Shown piece after piece: positions 9,296-19,898 of a DNA stretch of 31,581 bases (positions are counted from its first letter, which is position 1; the number at the start of each line of letters is the position of its first letter). The notes beneath the pieces are model-generated. The model saw only the letters and a list, made by a program, of their open reading frames with translations, was not told the origin of the DNA and searched no databases. The position numbers and the translations under genes were made by a program. Source of the stretch: Chara braunii (Eukaryota; Streptophyta; Charophyceae; Charales; Characeae). Location: assembly GCA_003427395.1 (NCBI GenBank), contig BFEA01000159.1, forward strand, positions 189,332 through 220,912, in the 5' to 3' direction.

Positions 9296-10992
9296 ATGCC
9301 AATGGCAAATGGTAACGTAGCGCCCCCCAGGGTAATTGTTAGTATTCCCGCCCCTTTTCCTTTCTTTCCTAACCACACCCACCCCGAAGCTTGGTTGGAA
9401 GCCATCGAAGCTTAACAACGAAAAAAAAAATTCGGAATTAAATAATCATTCTATAGTGAAATTACATTCTAAATTTTAAATTTTCATTCCATCTTAAAAA
9501 ATGTCATTCCAGTTTTAAAACTTTCCGTCTTACTTGAAAACTTTCCTTCCAAGAATGGGTTATCCCTTCTTATTTGAATTGCATGTTAGAGATGGAATGA
9601 AAATGTGGACAAGTTCATGAAATATTTTAATTGGACTGTCATTCTAAGTAAGGATTTTCAGTCATAAATAGGTTAATCCAATCTAAATTAGAGGATATTT
9701 CTTGTAGTAGAATGAAAGTTTAATTAAAACATTTCATAAACTCGTCCAGACTTTCATTCCATCTTGAATAAATAGATGTAGTTGGAAGGGAAAGCTCATA
9801 TTTAAACGAAAACTTATCAAATAAAACGGAAAATTTTAGAATTTGACGATCATTGGAATGATAATTTATAAATATGAAGGATTTTTTTTTTATGGAATGT
9901 TTTTTCAACTTTCATTTCTCGTGGGAATTTTTCTGTTGAAGGGTATGGCGTGGAAGATCTCCCCCGCGTCCTCACCTTGCTGCTTCACAACACAGCGCAT
10001 GATTGGTTTAGAAAACACACGTGGGTTGACTGAACACCTTTAGACAAGCCTTCCTATCGAGATTTGACACGGTTAGCGAAGACGCCGCCTGGTATGTGCT
10101 CAAGACTCGACCACAAGGACCAGGGGAATTGCTGCCCGACTTCGTGGATCGATTTCAAACTACGTTAGACAAATCAGGACGCGATGAAAAATTCGTCCGA
10201 GATTTGTTCATCGATCATCTAGGAAGTCTGACGTTAAAAGGTAAGTTGCAGAAAAAGATCCCCCCTAAAACGCACCAGGTATCCGCTATCATCGCTAAGG
10301 CACTTGAGTTGGATCGGACAGATACCAAGAAATATATCAGTCAGGGAGACGAAGACATTGCAGATACGATTCAGGATATAGCGGCGAAACGACGATCGTG
10401 GTTGCGAGCGGTGGAACGTTTTTATCCCCGGCCTGATCATCACCTTCCCGAAGGGGCTGCCTCTGATATTCCATCAGTTCTTTCTCCCCCAACCCTCTCC
10501 GTGAATCAACAGGTGGCAACGGTTAAACCCAGAAGCTCCCAAGATTCCTCCCCGATGGTCATAACAAACATGCACTTAGCACAGATGATCCATACCGCCA
10601 CCACCAAACAATCTGAATGGATGAGCAATCTGGTCTAAATGCAGGCGACTCATATGGATCGAATGGAACAGATAATGAGCAGACTAATTAAGCCCAACCT
10701 GGCTCCTGCTCGACGTGCCCCGACATCTTTCCCGCTTTTGCCTGCTCCGCCGGCACCCAGACATATACAGTCGTTCCCTCACACAACCAACGTGGCAGGG
10801 AAAATCGAGTGTTTCAACTGCAAACAGCCCGGGCATTTCGCCAGGGACTGTCCGCAGCCGAAAAGAAATCAACCCCCACCTGCTGCCGCCCCTATAGCTC
10901 TGAATCAAGGACGAGTGGCCGCCCTAATGGATACGGCCCGAAGCGAGGAGATCGCCTCGTACCCCCTGAGCTCCCGTCCCCCTCAATGGTAG
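9296..10992 (+). pseudogene. gag: Gag polyprotein, interrupted
   Basis: Structural protein of the retrotransposon particle. The start is taken as the ATG at 9296, 127 bp after the primer-binding site. The first 39 codons end in PEAWLEAIE, where the MITE at 9411-9937 is inserted. Capsid code resumes at 9938 in the same frame (GYGVEDLPRVLTLLLH ... AHDWFRKHTWVD). A one-base loss near 10030 then shifts the frame, which runs to an in-frame TAA at 10636-10638 and on to 10992. The nucleocapsid knuckle CFNCKQPGHFARDC is at 10810-10851, a perfect C-x2-C-x4-H-x4-C. The knuckle is followed by a Pro-rich stretch. Pol follows in another frame. Confidence 0.8.
9411..9937. mobile_element. AT-rich foldback MITE nested in gag
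   Basis: A 527-bp AT-rich block flanked by GAAG at 9407-9410 and 9938-9941. Removing the block and one GAAG restores an uninterrupted Gag frame, which supports a 4-bp target duplication. Internally it is an imperfect palindrome: about 55 bp at 9592-9646 (beginning GATGGAATGAAA) is inverted at 9711-9765 (ending TTTCATTCCATC), and weaker matches continue outwards, including A10 at 9421-9430 against T10 at 9882-9891. It has no coding capacity. I could not assign a superfamily. Confidence 0.65.
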
Positions 10993-11938
10993 TTGCATCG
11001 ACCTCGGGAATTTCTTCCCCCGACGCTGCTGACGCGGTCGATCCGCTCGAATACCTTCATCTCGCCGGAATGATCGGAGCAATCCGACTAGCTCAAGATG
11101 ATCTTGAATGGGTCGAACGTGAATCTAACCCCGGACCACAGTTTCAGGGGGGTAAAATCGATGTCCTAAGAATGCTCAAGCAGCTGGACATTCGTGTTCC
11201 GGTCCCGGTGGGGCATTTGCTCACCATATCCGAAGCAGCGAATGACAAGCTACTGGAACAATGTCAGAAGAATCAAAAGCGCTTTACATATCAGCGCATA
11301 CAACGGATGTTGAAGAAGAAGAAGGAAGAAGGAGCGGAGGATGTTGCATCGCCTGAACCCGAAGATGGTGAACCCGAAGCAGCGCGAGTAGCTGCAATTT
11401 CTCTAGCAGAGAAAAATCACTTCGTGAGAGCCCGACCGGTGTTGTGGAAAAGTGTTGAATGTGATTGCGAGGTATGCAGCAAACCTTTTAACGCCCTCAT
11501 CGACACCGACTCCTCTGCGGTCGCCATATCATTAGACACCGTAAAGAGAACGGGACGACTCAATTCGATTCTCCCTCAATCAGGCAAGGACCAATACGTC
11601 TCTGCCGACGAGGAAACAATGAATATTGTAGGAGTCATCGAGAATGTGGTCGTGAAAGTTGGACGAGTACACGTCCTCGTTAACGCTTTAGTCATAGATG
11701 TGCACTCATATTCAATATTGTTGGGACTGCCTTGGGCAATGGCAGTAGATGTTCGCCTGCATTTCGATTCCAAGCAGTTGGTTCTTACACAAACAGGAGG
11801 AAAGCCTCAGACAGTCTCGTTGCGAGTTTCAACCCGAACAGTTAAAAAGAGTCCTAACCCTGCTCGGATAGGGATGATTCAAGGTCCCGATCACGAGGAA
11901 TCTTCATCCCCAGATAACAGTAGCGGATTCGAAAACAC
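10993..11938 (+). pseudogene. Pol N-terminal region with aspartic protease
   Basis: An open frame from about 10985 to 11938, overlapping the gag end in another frame. The first part has an acidic/basic low-complexity stretch (KKKKEEG ... PEPEDGEPE). It is followed by a retropepsin-like fold: FNALIDTDSSAVAISL (active site at 11502-11510), later NALVIDVHSYSILLGLPW, the usual second half with an I-L-G-x-P-W ending. The catalytic triad reads D-T-D where the family has D-T-G, a single G-to-A change that should harm activity. A frameshift near 11935 joins it to the RT frame. Confidence 0.7.
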
Positions 11939-14062
11939 TTGGTCGAACTCTTCGAGAACGAAACCCCTGAGGAATTTCGGATGGTTCCCAAAGGCCCTCG
12001 AACCTTCCACGTGAGTCTGCAAGACAGCGCGCTCACACCCATGGAAACCCAGGTCAGTCCTTCGACCTTTCTCGGAGAGCCTATCCTGCAAATATCTGAC
12101 CTAGCAGACGATTTGGAGCCCCCTCGCACGTTGTACGAGGGAACACTTTCTCTACGAGCACGTTATCAACAGGCGAAACAATACCTGGACGTTTTTGTTT
12201 CCCCTCCAAGATCACTGCTTACGACAGGTGCGACCAACGCTATGATTAAACAAGATGTCGAAGCTCCTGTCAGCGATGTGCCCGATCTAATGCGAGAAAT
12301 GGTGGATCTAACCGGACTAACAGTAGAAGGAACCTCGGTTGATTCAAAAACCGATGCTGGAACTAAAGAGACCGAGATGATTAGCCCTGCTGAATCCCAG
12401 ATGATTGCGACTGTATTTTTCGTCTGCACTAGCATCTCTATTTTCTCTAGTATCCATGACCGACGGGATCAGCCTGATGAATCCATCGACACACCCCTGG
12501 AGATACCGGATCAACCGACCGTTACCCTCCCGACCCACGTCCCCCTGGAATTTCGACGATCACTAATTAACGTCTTGAATGGGTACGTGGAGGTATTAAG
12601 TGTGCGCGATAACGATATCGGATTGTCCAACGTGATTGAGCATGCCATCCTTACAGGGGATCATCCGCCCATTAGCAGCGTCCCTTATCGATACTCGTCA
12701 GCCCAACGGGCGGCCGCGTTTTAGCGAATCAAGGAATTTGGATAGATCGAACCTGCAATAGGACCTTGGTCGTTCCCCGTAGTAATCGTTCCCAAAAAGG
12801 CCGGAGGGATTCGCATATGCATCGATTATCGAAAGTTGAATGATATCACGATCAAAGATGTATATCCCTTTCCCCGGATTGATGAGTTGTTGGATGCGAT
12901 TGGGAGTGCTCGATTTTTCAGTAAGTTTGATGTCCGACATGGGTTTCATTATCTTCTTATTCGAGAGGAGGACCGTCCGAAAATGACATTTGTACTGTTT
13001 GAAGAAACTTGGCAGTGGGTTCGATGTCCGATGGGCATCTGCAATGCTTCAGCAACTTTCCAGCGAGCCATGAATATGGTTTTTCATAACTTTGTGCGGA
13101 AGACACGACTAGCGCAGAGCATCATCAATTACTGTGTAATCGTGTATATGGATGATATTCTGGTCTATTCGAGTTCCAATGAGGGGCATGTGGAGCACAA
13201 CGAGTGGACGCTGCACGCTTTGAGAGATGCTGGTTTCAAGGTGACGCTTGAGAAGTGTCAGCTCTTCCTCACCACTATTTCCTTCCTGGGACACATGGTG
13301 ACCGACCAGGGACTCAGACCAGAACCGCAAAAGGTGGCAGCAGTGAGAGACACGCCTGTGCCCACGACTATCACGCAAGTTCGCGCCTTTTTGGGCCTGG
13401 CCTCGTACTACCGAAGGTTTATTAAGGGCTTTGCTGCTATTGCGGGTCCCCTTACAAATCTGTTGAAAATGGATCAGCCATTGATTTGGACGCCAGAGTG
13501 TGATCGAGCGTTCTCAAAACTCAAGGCAGCCCTCATTTCGGCTCCGGTCCTTATAAGGCCGGATCGTGCGATTCTCTTCTCTGCGAAGCCTTTTGTCATC
13601 ATCACGGATTGGCAGCCGGAGGCAATCTCGACGATCTTGGCCCAGGTGGGACCCTGCGGACTCGAATGCATAGTCGAATACGCATCTAAATCGGTGCCTG
13701 CCTGCAAACGCAACTATGCCGCCCCGACCGTAGAATGCTATGCGGCTCTGTGGGGAATCAACCACTTTTGAGCTTATCTGTATGGACGGAAGTTCACATT
13801 GGTCACCGATCATGAGCCATTATTAGCTCTGAAGAAATCAAAGGATTACTCGAGCATGATCGGGAGGTGGGCAACGGTGCTACAGAGCATGGACTTTGAC
13901 ATTCGTCACCGAAAGCACGAGAGGCACGGGAATGCTGACGAATTGACTCGGCTGCCTCGACCCGAGAAGGTCCTCAAGAACGAGGAGGTCATTCCGTGGA
14001 ACGAGCCGAAGAAGGAGAGCGGACCGAGATACGGACAAGTGGAAATTCTATCGAAGGAGTGA
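11939..14062 (+). pseudogene. pol: Reverse transcriptase and RNase H of Ty3/gypsy pol
   Basis: It copies element RNA into DNA and degrades the RNA strand. After a divergent linker the RT fingers start about 12650 (HPPISSVPYR); in-frame TAGs lie at 12722-12724 and 12743-12745, before FPVVIVPKKAGGIRICIDYRKLN. The palm motifs are present: SKFDVRHGFH (usually SKxDLRSGYH), RCPMGICNA, and the catalytic YMDD at 13145-13156 followed by ILVYSS. The thumb/connection (FLGLASYYRRFIKGF) leads into RNase H with TDWQPEA, VECYAALWG, a TGA at 13769-13771, then VTDHEPL and NADELTRLPRP. The stop-free stretch 12746-13768 is 341 codons. The frame ends at TGA 14060-14062, just inside a donor-like GTGAGT at 14059. 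Confidence 0.9.
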
Positions 14063-14133
14063 GTGACACGTGGCTTCGGTCTGCCCTCTTTGCAACACTG
14101 CTCTCTCTCTCTCTCTCTCCTCTTTCTCTCATC

Positions 14134-14567
14134 ATGGCCACCCCACCTGTCTCCACGACCCCTTCTTCCCCTGCTGATTCCGGCCCCCTCGCAAGCTCGG
14201 CCTTCTTTGCCACCCTTCCCGACAGATTCTGCTATTTTTGCACCTGTATTACGCGGGTCTACGGGGTGAATTGTCATCCCTTTGAAACCGGATTCGTTGA
14301 GTGGGTGAACTGTGCCATGTGTGTCAATCGTGCGCATAGTGCATGTGTCAGATACCGATCACGTAGCAGGGAATGGAAATGTCTTCCGTGTAGAACAGAC
14401 AATCTGCCTACCGAAGTTCGATTCGAGGCTGCCCGTACGGACGGTCCAGAATATGACGAGAAATACCGACGAGCAGAGGTCTGGACGGATAAAATCCTAT
14501 TAGCTAAGCTGACTGGGTTATCATTGGATCATCTCACTAAGCACGACAGACGTCGGGCTACTGAGGA
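14134..14567 (+). pseudogene. PHD finger module between RNase H and integrase
   Basis: A C4HC3 PHD finger is readable at 14230-14391: C-x2-C, 23 residues, C-x2-C, four residues, H-x2-C, 11 residues, C-x2-C, with the typical Trp two places before the seventh cysteine (EWKC) and a WVNC segment before the third. PHD fingers read histone tails. The frame starts by an ATG at 14134 (ATCATGGCC) after a CTCTCT tract. Past the finger it continues with KYRRAEVWTDKIL ... LTKHDRRRAT, then, after one frameshift near 14567, into YRWINGHLEK and the integrase zinc domain. That continuity argues it is part of pol. Alternatively it is a separate small gene dropped between the two domains. Confidence 0.65.
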
Positions 14568-15798
14568 TCTCGGGATTACAGATGGATCAACGGTCACCTA
14601 GAAAAGTGTAAAAATGACGGATCGGGTTTATAATTGACGGTTCCTCATCCGTTCCAGAGATATAATTGGACCCGATCTGCTTACGAGGAGCAGGCCACTC
14701 ACTTCGCAATACGTGTCACGGAGGCAACTATAGATCAGAATCGATGGTTTTGGTCTAATATACGAGACGATGTCAGATACGTAGTCGCCAACTGTCTGGT
14801 CTGTGCCGCCGATCGTGCCCCTATACGGGGACCAAACACGATAGTACCAACAGAAGTAGAGTGCCCTTTCCAGCGAGTCAGTATGGACAAGACAAATATT
14901 GACTGCCACCTGGCCCAAACCGATGCGAATATTTCATTCTTCTAGTTTTAATAGACCATTTTTCCAAATACATCGAAGTATACCCCTGCAAGACCCGTAA
15001 GGGTGCAGAGATAGCCACGTACATCGATCGGTTTCTCTATACTCACCTAGATACGGAATAAATTCTAACCGACAATGGGTCTGAATTCAAAGGTGAGACA
15101 GAGGAATTTCTCGCACAAAGAGGCATTACGCTTTGACACACGGCACCCCACGTTTCCCAGTCCAATGGGTTGGCCGAAAATGCCAATCACATGATTAAGA
15201 CTGCCCTTCATAGAAATTTAGCGGCAAACGACACACGTCCTTGTCCCGAGATCGTATACCAAATTGTCGGAATTCACCGGGCCACCCCTCATGAATCCAC
15301 GGGGTTCACCCCCTTTCAGCTTCGCACGAATAGCCTCCCATGCGTCGATTACCGGGGCAACTTGAAAATTGTCGAAGCAGGGGGTAGAGACACACGTGCC
15401 GCCCTTAAGGCCAAGGCCAAAATGTATGCCGATTTAATGGAGCAGACCGTTCCGAAGCTAGCTCGAAAAAGACAAAAAATGACCGATCTAGCCCACGGAA
15501 GACAAGTCCGTAGCTACGAGGCCCGAAATGGGAACGCCGGTCCCCACATCAATATAAATTAGGGGACCTGGTACAGGTACGTAAATGTGCACGCGACCGG
15601 AAACTCGCTCTGAAGTTTTCAGGCTGTTTCCTCGTTGTCGAGCTCGGACCCAACGGTGCCAACACGATGCGCATTGCGCAAGCGCCAGCCATAGCGCAGT
15701 CCCCATTGTCAACCACACTTTTTACATCCGTCTCCTCCCTCCCTCTGACATCCCTCTATCTCCCTCATCTGCCGAAGAAGAGGACGGAGACAATCTAG
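14568..15798 (+). pseudogene. Integrase of Ty3/gypsy pol, broken
   Basis: It joins the DNA copy to the host genome. The N-terminal zinc domain spans about 14634-14820: ATHF supplies one His, the position expected for the other is TAC (Tyr, 14682-14684), and NCLVC is the Cys pair. The catalytic core shifts frame near 14935 and shows D in LIDHFSKY (14954-14956), D in LTDNGSEF (15071-15073) and E in NGLAEN (15176-15178); the last two are 35 positions apart as in D,D35E enzymes. Stops lie at 14631-14633, 15059-15061 and 15134-15136. After a third shift near 15553 the C-terminal module GDLVQVRK ... RKLALKFSGCFLVVE resembles the GPY/F domain. It ends at TAG 15796-15798. Confidence 0.85.
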
Positions 15799-15856
15799 TT
15801 CCCGCCTCGCTCTCCCCCTCCTGCTTCCCTCTTTCATCCTCTTCCCCATCCTCGCC
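15700..15856 (+). promoter_or_regulatory. Pyrimidine-rich tract before the third ORF
   Basis: A C/T-dominated stretch (TCCCTCC, CTCTCCCC, CTTTCATCC) directly ahead of the ATG at 15857. Similar tracts precede the candidate gene at 7318, the PHD frame at 14134 and the frame at 17842. It could be a plant Y-patch promoter or the pyrimidine part of an acceptor. No TATA box is visible. Confidence 0.3.
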
Positions 15857-15996
15857 ATGAGTTTCATCACGGAGCGAGCTCTTGGCGATCATCTGCTGCA
15901 GCCACGTGGCTACATCTCCGAGATCCGGCAAGTTCGTCATCCGCGGCTTAGTCCTGATCTGCAAAGGGTAGCGCAGTTTTTCTGCACCGAGGCTAT

Positions 15997-17335
15997 GTTA
16001 CCGCGCGTTCCGCGTTCAGGGTATGAACACACTGAACGCGCGTTCAGTGAACGCGCTTGAGCGCAGTGAACGCGTTTGCGCAGGGGCTTGTGCGGGGTGT
16101 GGGGGGCTTTTGGGAAGTGTGGGGAGCGGCGACGGTACTTGGGGGGGCTGTGTGCAGTGTGGGGAGCGGCAGAGCTGCTTGGGGGAGGGGCTGTGGGCCG
16201 ATGCCCCACAAGAAACGGGACAAAAGGAAAAAAAGTGTGTGAATTGGTGTGTCTGTGTGTGTAGGAACGCATGTGTGTGCGTGTGAGTGCTCCTTTTTTT
16301 TTTCGGGGGGCTTGGGGGAGTCCCCGTAGCACGGCTCAGACGGCCCATGCAGACAATCTGGAGGGTCTTAGCAGCACTAAACTGCAGACCCTCCATCAGA
16401 CTCGAGGCGGGCAGTTAGTATGAAGTGGCTCATGAGCTGGCCCTATATATACTCTAGAATCGACTTCAGGTCTGTGTTCCACCAGTTATGGGTTGCTCAC
16501 ATTGGTCTGCAGTCTGCACGTGATTCTCAGGGCTTGGCTGCACTACTCACCCAATGTGCAAACTAGAATGAATCTTATGCAGAACATGGAATAATACGCC
16601 ACCATATGTTTTGTCTTTTGTGCATGTGGTGAGTGGAGGCCCTTAGGGCCACTATACGTATTTCTGATTTCGTTTTGCTTATTTCTCATTTTTCTTTTTT
16701 TCTCTTTTTTCTTTTCTCAGGATTACGTGCAGTGGCCCTAAGGGCCTCCACTCACCACATGCACAAAAAACAAAACATATGGCAGCGTATTATTCCATGT
16801 TCTGCAGAAGATTCATTCTAGTTTTGCACATTGGGTGAGTAGTGCAGCCAAGCCTATCTCGTGCAAACTGCAGACCAACATGAGCAACCCATAACTGGTG
16901 GAACACAGACCTGAACTCGATTCCAGAGTATATATAGGGCCAGCTCATGGCCCACTTCATACTCATTGCCCACCTCGAGTCTGATGGAGGGTCTGCAGCT
17001 TAGTGCTGCGAAGACCCTCCCGATTGCCTACATGGGCCGTCTGAGGCGTGTTAGGGGGATTCCCCTACTGCCCCCCCAAAAAAAAAGCAGTCACAAATGG
17101 CGGGGGGTGATGCGGTAGGTGGGGTGGGCCTCCACGGGGGCTGTTTTAGCACTATCAGGTCTCCTTTAACGAGACCCACCACCTCGTAGCCCGCGACGTG
17201 CGCGTGCACCGCACGTGACCACGCTCATTTTTTTCTTGCGCGCGCGCGTGCAGTGCGTTTGAACGCGATTGAACGCGGCCCCGGGGGGTATGAACGCTCG
17301 CGTTTGAACGTGAACGTGCGTTCGGCGCGTTTAAC
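15997..17335. mobile_element. 1.34-kb foldback element with giant inverted repeat
   Basis: Two arms of about 380 bp (16283-16667 and 16716-17094) are inverted copies separated by a 48-bp T-rich loop. Inner match: GTGGAGGCCCTTAGGGCCAC against GTGGCCCTAAGGGCCTCCAC. Outer match: GTGAGTGC with a T run against an A run with GCAGTCAC. Each arm carries a TATATATA box pointing to the loop. Outside the arms are a G-rich stretch on the left and clusters of GAACGCG/CGCGTTC on both sides. The tips (GTTA at 15997, TAAC at 17332-17335) are tentative and no target duplication is certain. It interrupts the third ORF. No transposase is encoded. Confidence 0.7.
16081..16200 (+). repeat. G-rich tract with two imperfect units
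   Basis: Two related units of about 50 bp share GTGTGGGGAGCGGC and a downstream CTTGGGGG. Runs of four to seven G could form quadruplexes. It lies between the left terminal GAACGCG cluster and the left arm of the foldback element. Confidence 0.5.
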
Positions 17336-19139
17336 CGGTTGCACAACACCAAGGGAGTGTGTGCCGCTGCTGCGTTCCGATTCGCCGGGAGTCAGCAGGC
17401 AGGGGTATTGGCAGAGGTAGTGGCTCTTCATCGACGAGCGGCTCCAGGGACGAGCCACGTCACCACGGTCGCTGCCTTCAGCGACGACATTAGCACGATC
17501 AACCCACTCAGGTATACCGCGATCTTGACCTCTTTGCGAGAGTGGACGCAGCAGTTGTCAAACGAGTGGCAGCACGGCCTTGCGCGTCCAGAGAATAGCC
17601 TGATCCCAACATCCGGGACGGACTTCGACGTTCGCACGTCACCGCGCCAGCCGGCAGTCATGCTCCCCACCCTTATCCCCTTCCAACGCCCCAAATGAAC
17701 CGTGCCGCTCCTCTCGCTCCTCTCTCCACCTTCGGTCTCCCCTCCCTTTTCCCCACCTTCTAGCAATCCGATCTCCATCCTCGCCTTTCTTTCTTGCTCG
17801 AACCTCTTGCCGTCCCGCTCCTTGATCCCGCGCATTGGTAGGTGTGGCGCGAGACCTTTGTCGATCTATTTGTGTGCTTGGCCCGAGTGCAGGTGACATG
17901 GGCGCGGACCAGCGAGCATCCTGCGTGCATCGAGTACCTGGAGCTGTTGATCATCCAGGCTTGGAGAACGGATGTGGAAGGTGATCTTCTCGGTTTCCTC
18001 TTCGGATCGGTGCGGCCAGACAATCGCCAGCCAATTACTCAAGAACTCGTCGTCCCGCTCGCACAATAGGCTGGCGATCTCTCCCTCGAGATCGTTTCGC
18101 AAAGCGACGACAGCCCCGCTCCCCATGTCCTCACACGGCCATTAGCACCGTATCTTCAGTGGACTGCTTGCTTGGAGGAACCCCGGAGTGACAACACTTT
18201 GCCATCGCGGCAAGAGTACTTGAAGTCGTACGGGATTATCAACCTCGCCTTCTATCCAAAGGAAGATCCTGAGGAGGCGCCTGGAGAGGAGGAAGAAGCC
18301 ACCGAAGAAGAGGGCGAAGCAGACGAAAAAAACGTCAGAGGAAGGAAGCTATAGTGAGTACAGCGAGGAGCTAGAAGAAGAAGAAGAGGAGGAGGAAGCC
18401 GGATCAGAGTGGGAGGACTTGCCGGAAGAAGCGGCGCGCACCGGCGCGGAAGCAGAAGATCCCGAAGCAGCACGAAGAAGGGAAGAGATCGCCGCCGGGA
18501 AAAACCAGTTGGAAATCGCCAGCAAGGCAAGCATGTGTGTCAATGATGACCCAACCAAGGATCCAGAGCCCCCCAAGCCCGAAGATGGCGGATCAGTAGC
18601 CGCAGCTCCAAGAGCATCACGACGGAGATGGAGCCGATCCCCCTCCCCCTCCTCCCCCTCCTCCCCAACCCGTCCCCTAGTTCGTCCACGTACCGATGCG
18701 GGGAATCGGCCTTCGTTTCCGGTCATTATCCCGTCGTCCCCTTGATTGCCTCACCCTCTGCCAGATCTCTTCCCCCGTCACCTTCCCTCGCAACCCCTTT
18801 CCTCCCAACACCTTCCGTCACTTTTACTCCACCCGTCTCGCCGTCACCGTCCATCCCCACCCTTCCCTTCAATCCGCAAACCCCACATTCTGTTTACACG
18901 TCCTCTTGTTCAGTGCCGCGTGGGAACAGAGTAACGCAGTAGAAGTCTATTGCGTAATCACAGAGACCATCCCCGCGTGTGGCCATCACGAGCAGTTTTG
19001 CGCGACACTCTTCCGCACTTTCTCCACCCTTTACCCTGACTACCTCGCCTCCCTCCCTCACATCGGCGATCGGTTTCCCCGCTTTCACCGGATCATCCGC
19101 TACGAGGAACTCCCGATCAGGGAGGAAGGGATAAACTGA

Positions 19140-19682
19140 TACTTACCCCCACTCCCCCCCAACCCTCCCCGTCGACACCCTCCATATATAATGTCTACTT
19201 CCCCATCACCACACGACGTTGAAACCTGCCACGTGTGCCTTAGCAGCACGAATCAACAGTTTTCGCGAAGATCACGCCATTGACAATGACGTCAACTTAT
19301 GCTCTGATTCGATCGATTGCGCTGGACTGGGTGTGCAGAGCACACAGAGATCTGATGGACCATGATGGTGCCACCTGGACGATCTCTGAAGTTCGAAGGA
19401 CAGGGGATTGCATATGACAGGGCTGGAGAGAGCGGGATCCGAAACCGCACGAGCCGACATGCTTCACAAAGATCTTGCCACGGATGTTGTCGCAAGCTCC
19501 TGTGTATCCCTTGAACGGAGAACGGGCAGAATTCAACGCCCGAACCTTCGTTTAACGGGTCCCTGGACCCCCGTTGAATCGCGTTTAACGCAAAAACAGG
19601 GGCTTCTCGTCGAATTCCGAAAAACGGAATTTGCGCGTTGGGCCTCAGACACGTGTGCCTACATGCCAGAACACTCAAACCA
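19140..19682 (+). other. TATA-like box, short CxxC ORF start and GAACGC-type motifs
   Basis: CCATATATAATG puts a TATA-like box next to an ATG at 19191 that opens with MSTSPSPHDVETCHVCLSST and soon breaks. The Cys pair could be the start of another zinc finger, with possible Cys continuation in another frame to about 19375; this is weak. From about 19515 to 19640 there are TTCAACGC, GTTGAATCGCGTTTAACGC and AACGGAATT. These resemble the inverted right tip of the foldback element (GTTCAATCGCG), so a second relative may start here. Confidence 0.3.
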
Positions 19683-19898
19683 GAAAAAAAAAAAAAAAAT
19701 TCAACCCCCATTAACACCCCCCCAAACACCCCTAAAGGACCGAAAAACCCCTATCTGACCCCGAACACACCCCCCGGTCCCCTCCCCCCAACCTGCACAT
19801 TCCCAACACGACCCCCAACCCCCACTACACCTCACTGCCCTTAGTGCCCTCGCACCCACCCCTAAACAAGGGGCATTACCCCTACACCCCCAATACCC
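19683..19898. repeat. A-run followed by C-rich low-complexity DNA
   Basis: Sixteen or so A's, then about 200 bp dominated by runs of C with A/T (CCCCATTAACACCCCCC and similar) up to the gap. Two isolated CCCTAAA strings occur, but it is not a telomeric array. Confidence 0.7.

Larger units (their letters stand above)
8761..15798 (+). mobile_element. Ty3/gypsy LTR retrotransposon, degenerate, with a PHD finger in pol
   Basis: The order is LTR, primer-binding site, gag with a CCHC knuckle, protease, RT, RNase H, PHD finger, integrase; RT/RNase H before integrase places it in Ty3/gypsy. At least four frameshifts, about seven in-frame stops and one nested insertion make it non-autonomous. No chromodomain is visible after integrase. 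The 3' end is undefined: the third ORF at 15857-19139 may belong to it, in which case the 3' LTR would be in or beyond the assembly gap. Confidence 0.8.
15857..19139 (+). pseudogene. Third (env-position) ORF of unknown function, broken
   Basis: Protein-like segments continue after integrase on the same strand. They are: 15857-15996 (MSFITERALGDHLLQPRG ... FFCTEAMLPR); after the insertion 15997-17335, 17339-17698 (TSLREWTQQLSNEWQ, TPLIPF-type end); 17842-18354 with an in-frame TAG at 18067-18069 (RETFVDLFVCLARVQV, EYLELLIIQAW, DVEGDLLGFLFG); a one-base shift in the A-run near 18328; a strongly acidic Glu-rich block (18320-18420); a Pro/Ser-rich linker (about 18640-18930); and a final segment CGHHEQFCATLFRTFSTLYPDYLA ... 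IREEGIN ending at 19137-19139. There is no transmembrane or fusion-peptide-like segment, so it is not an evident envelope protein. I do not recognise a domain. Confidence 0.45.

Noticed and set aside
19690-19898. Interstitial telomere repeat (CCCTAAA)
   Set aside because: Only two isolated matches in general C-rich low-complexity DNA, no tandem heptamers.
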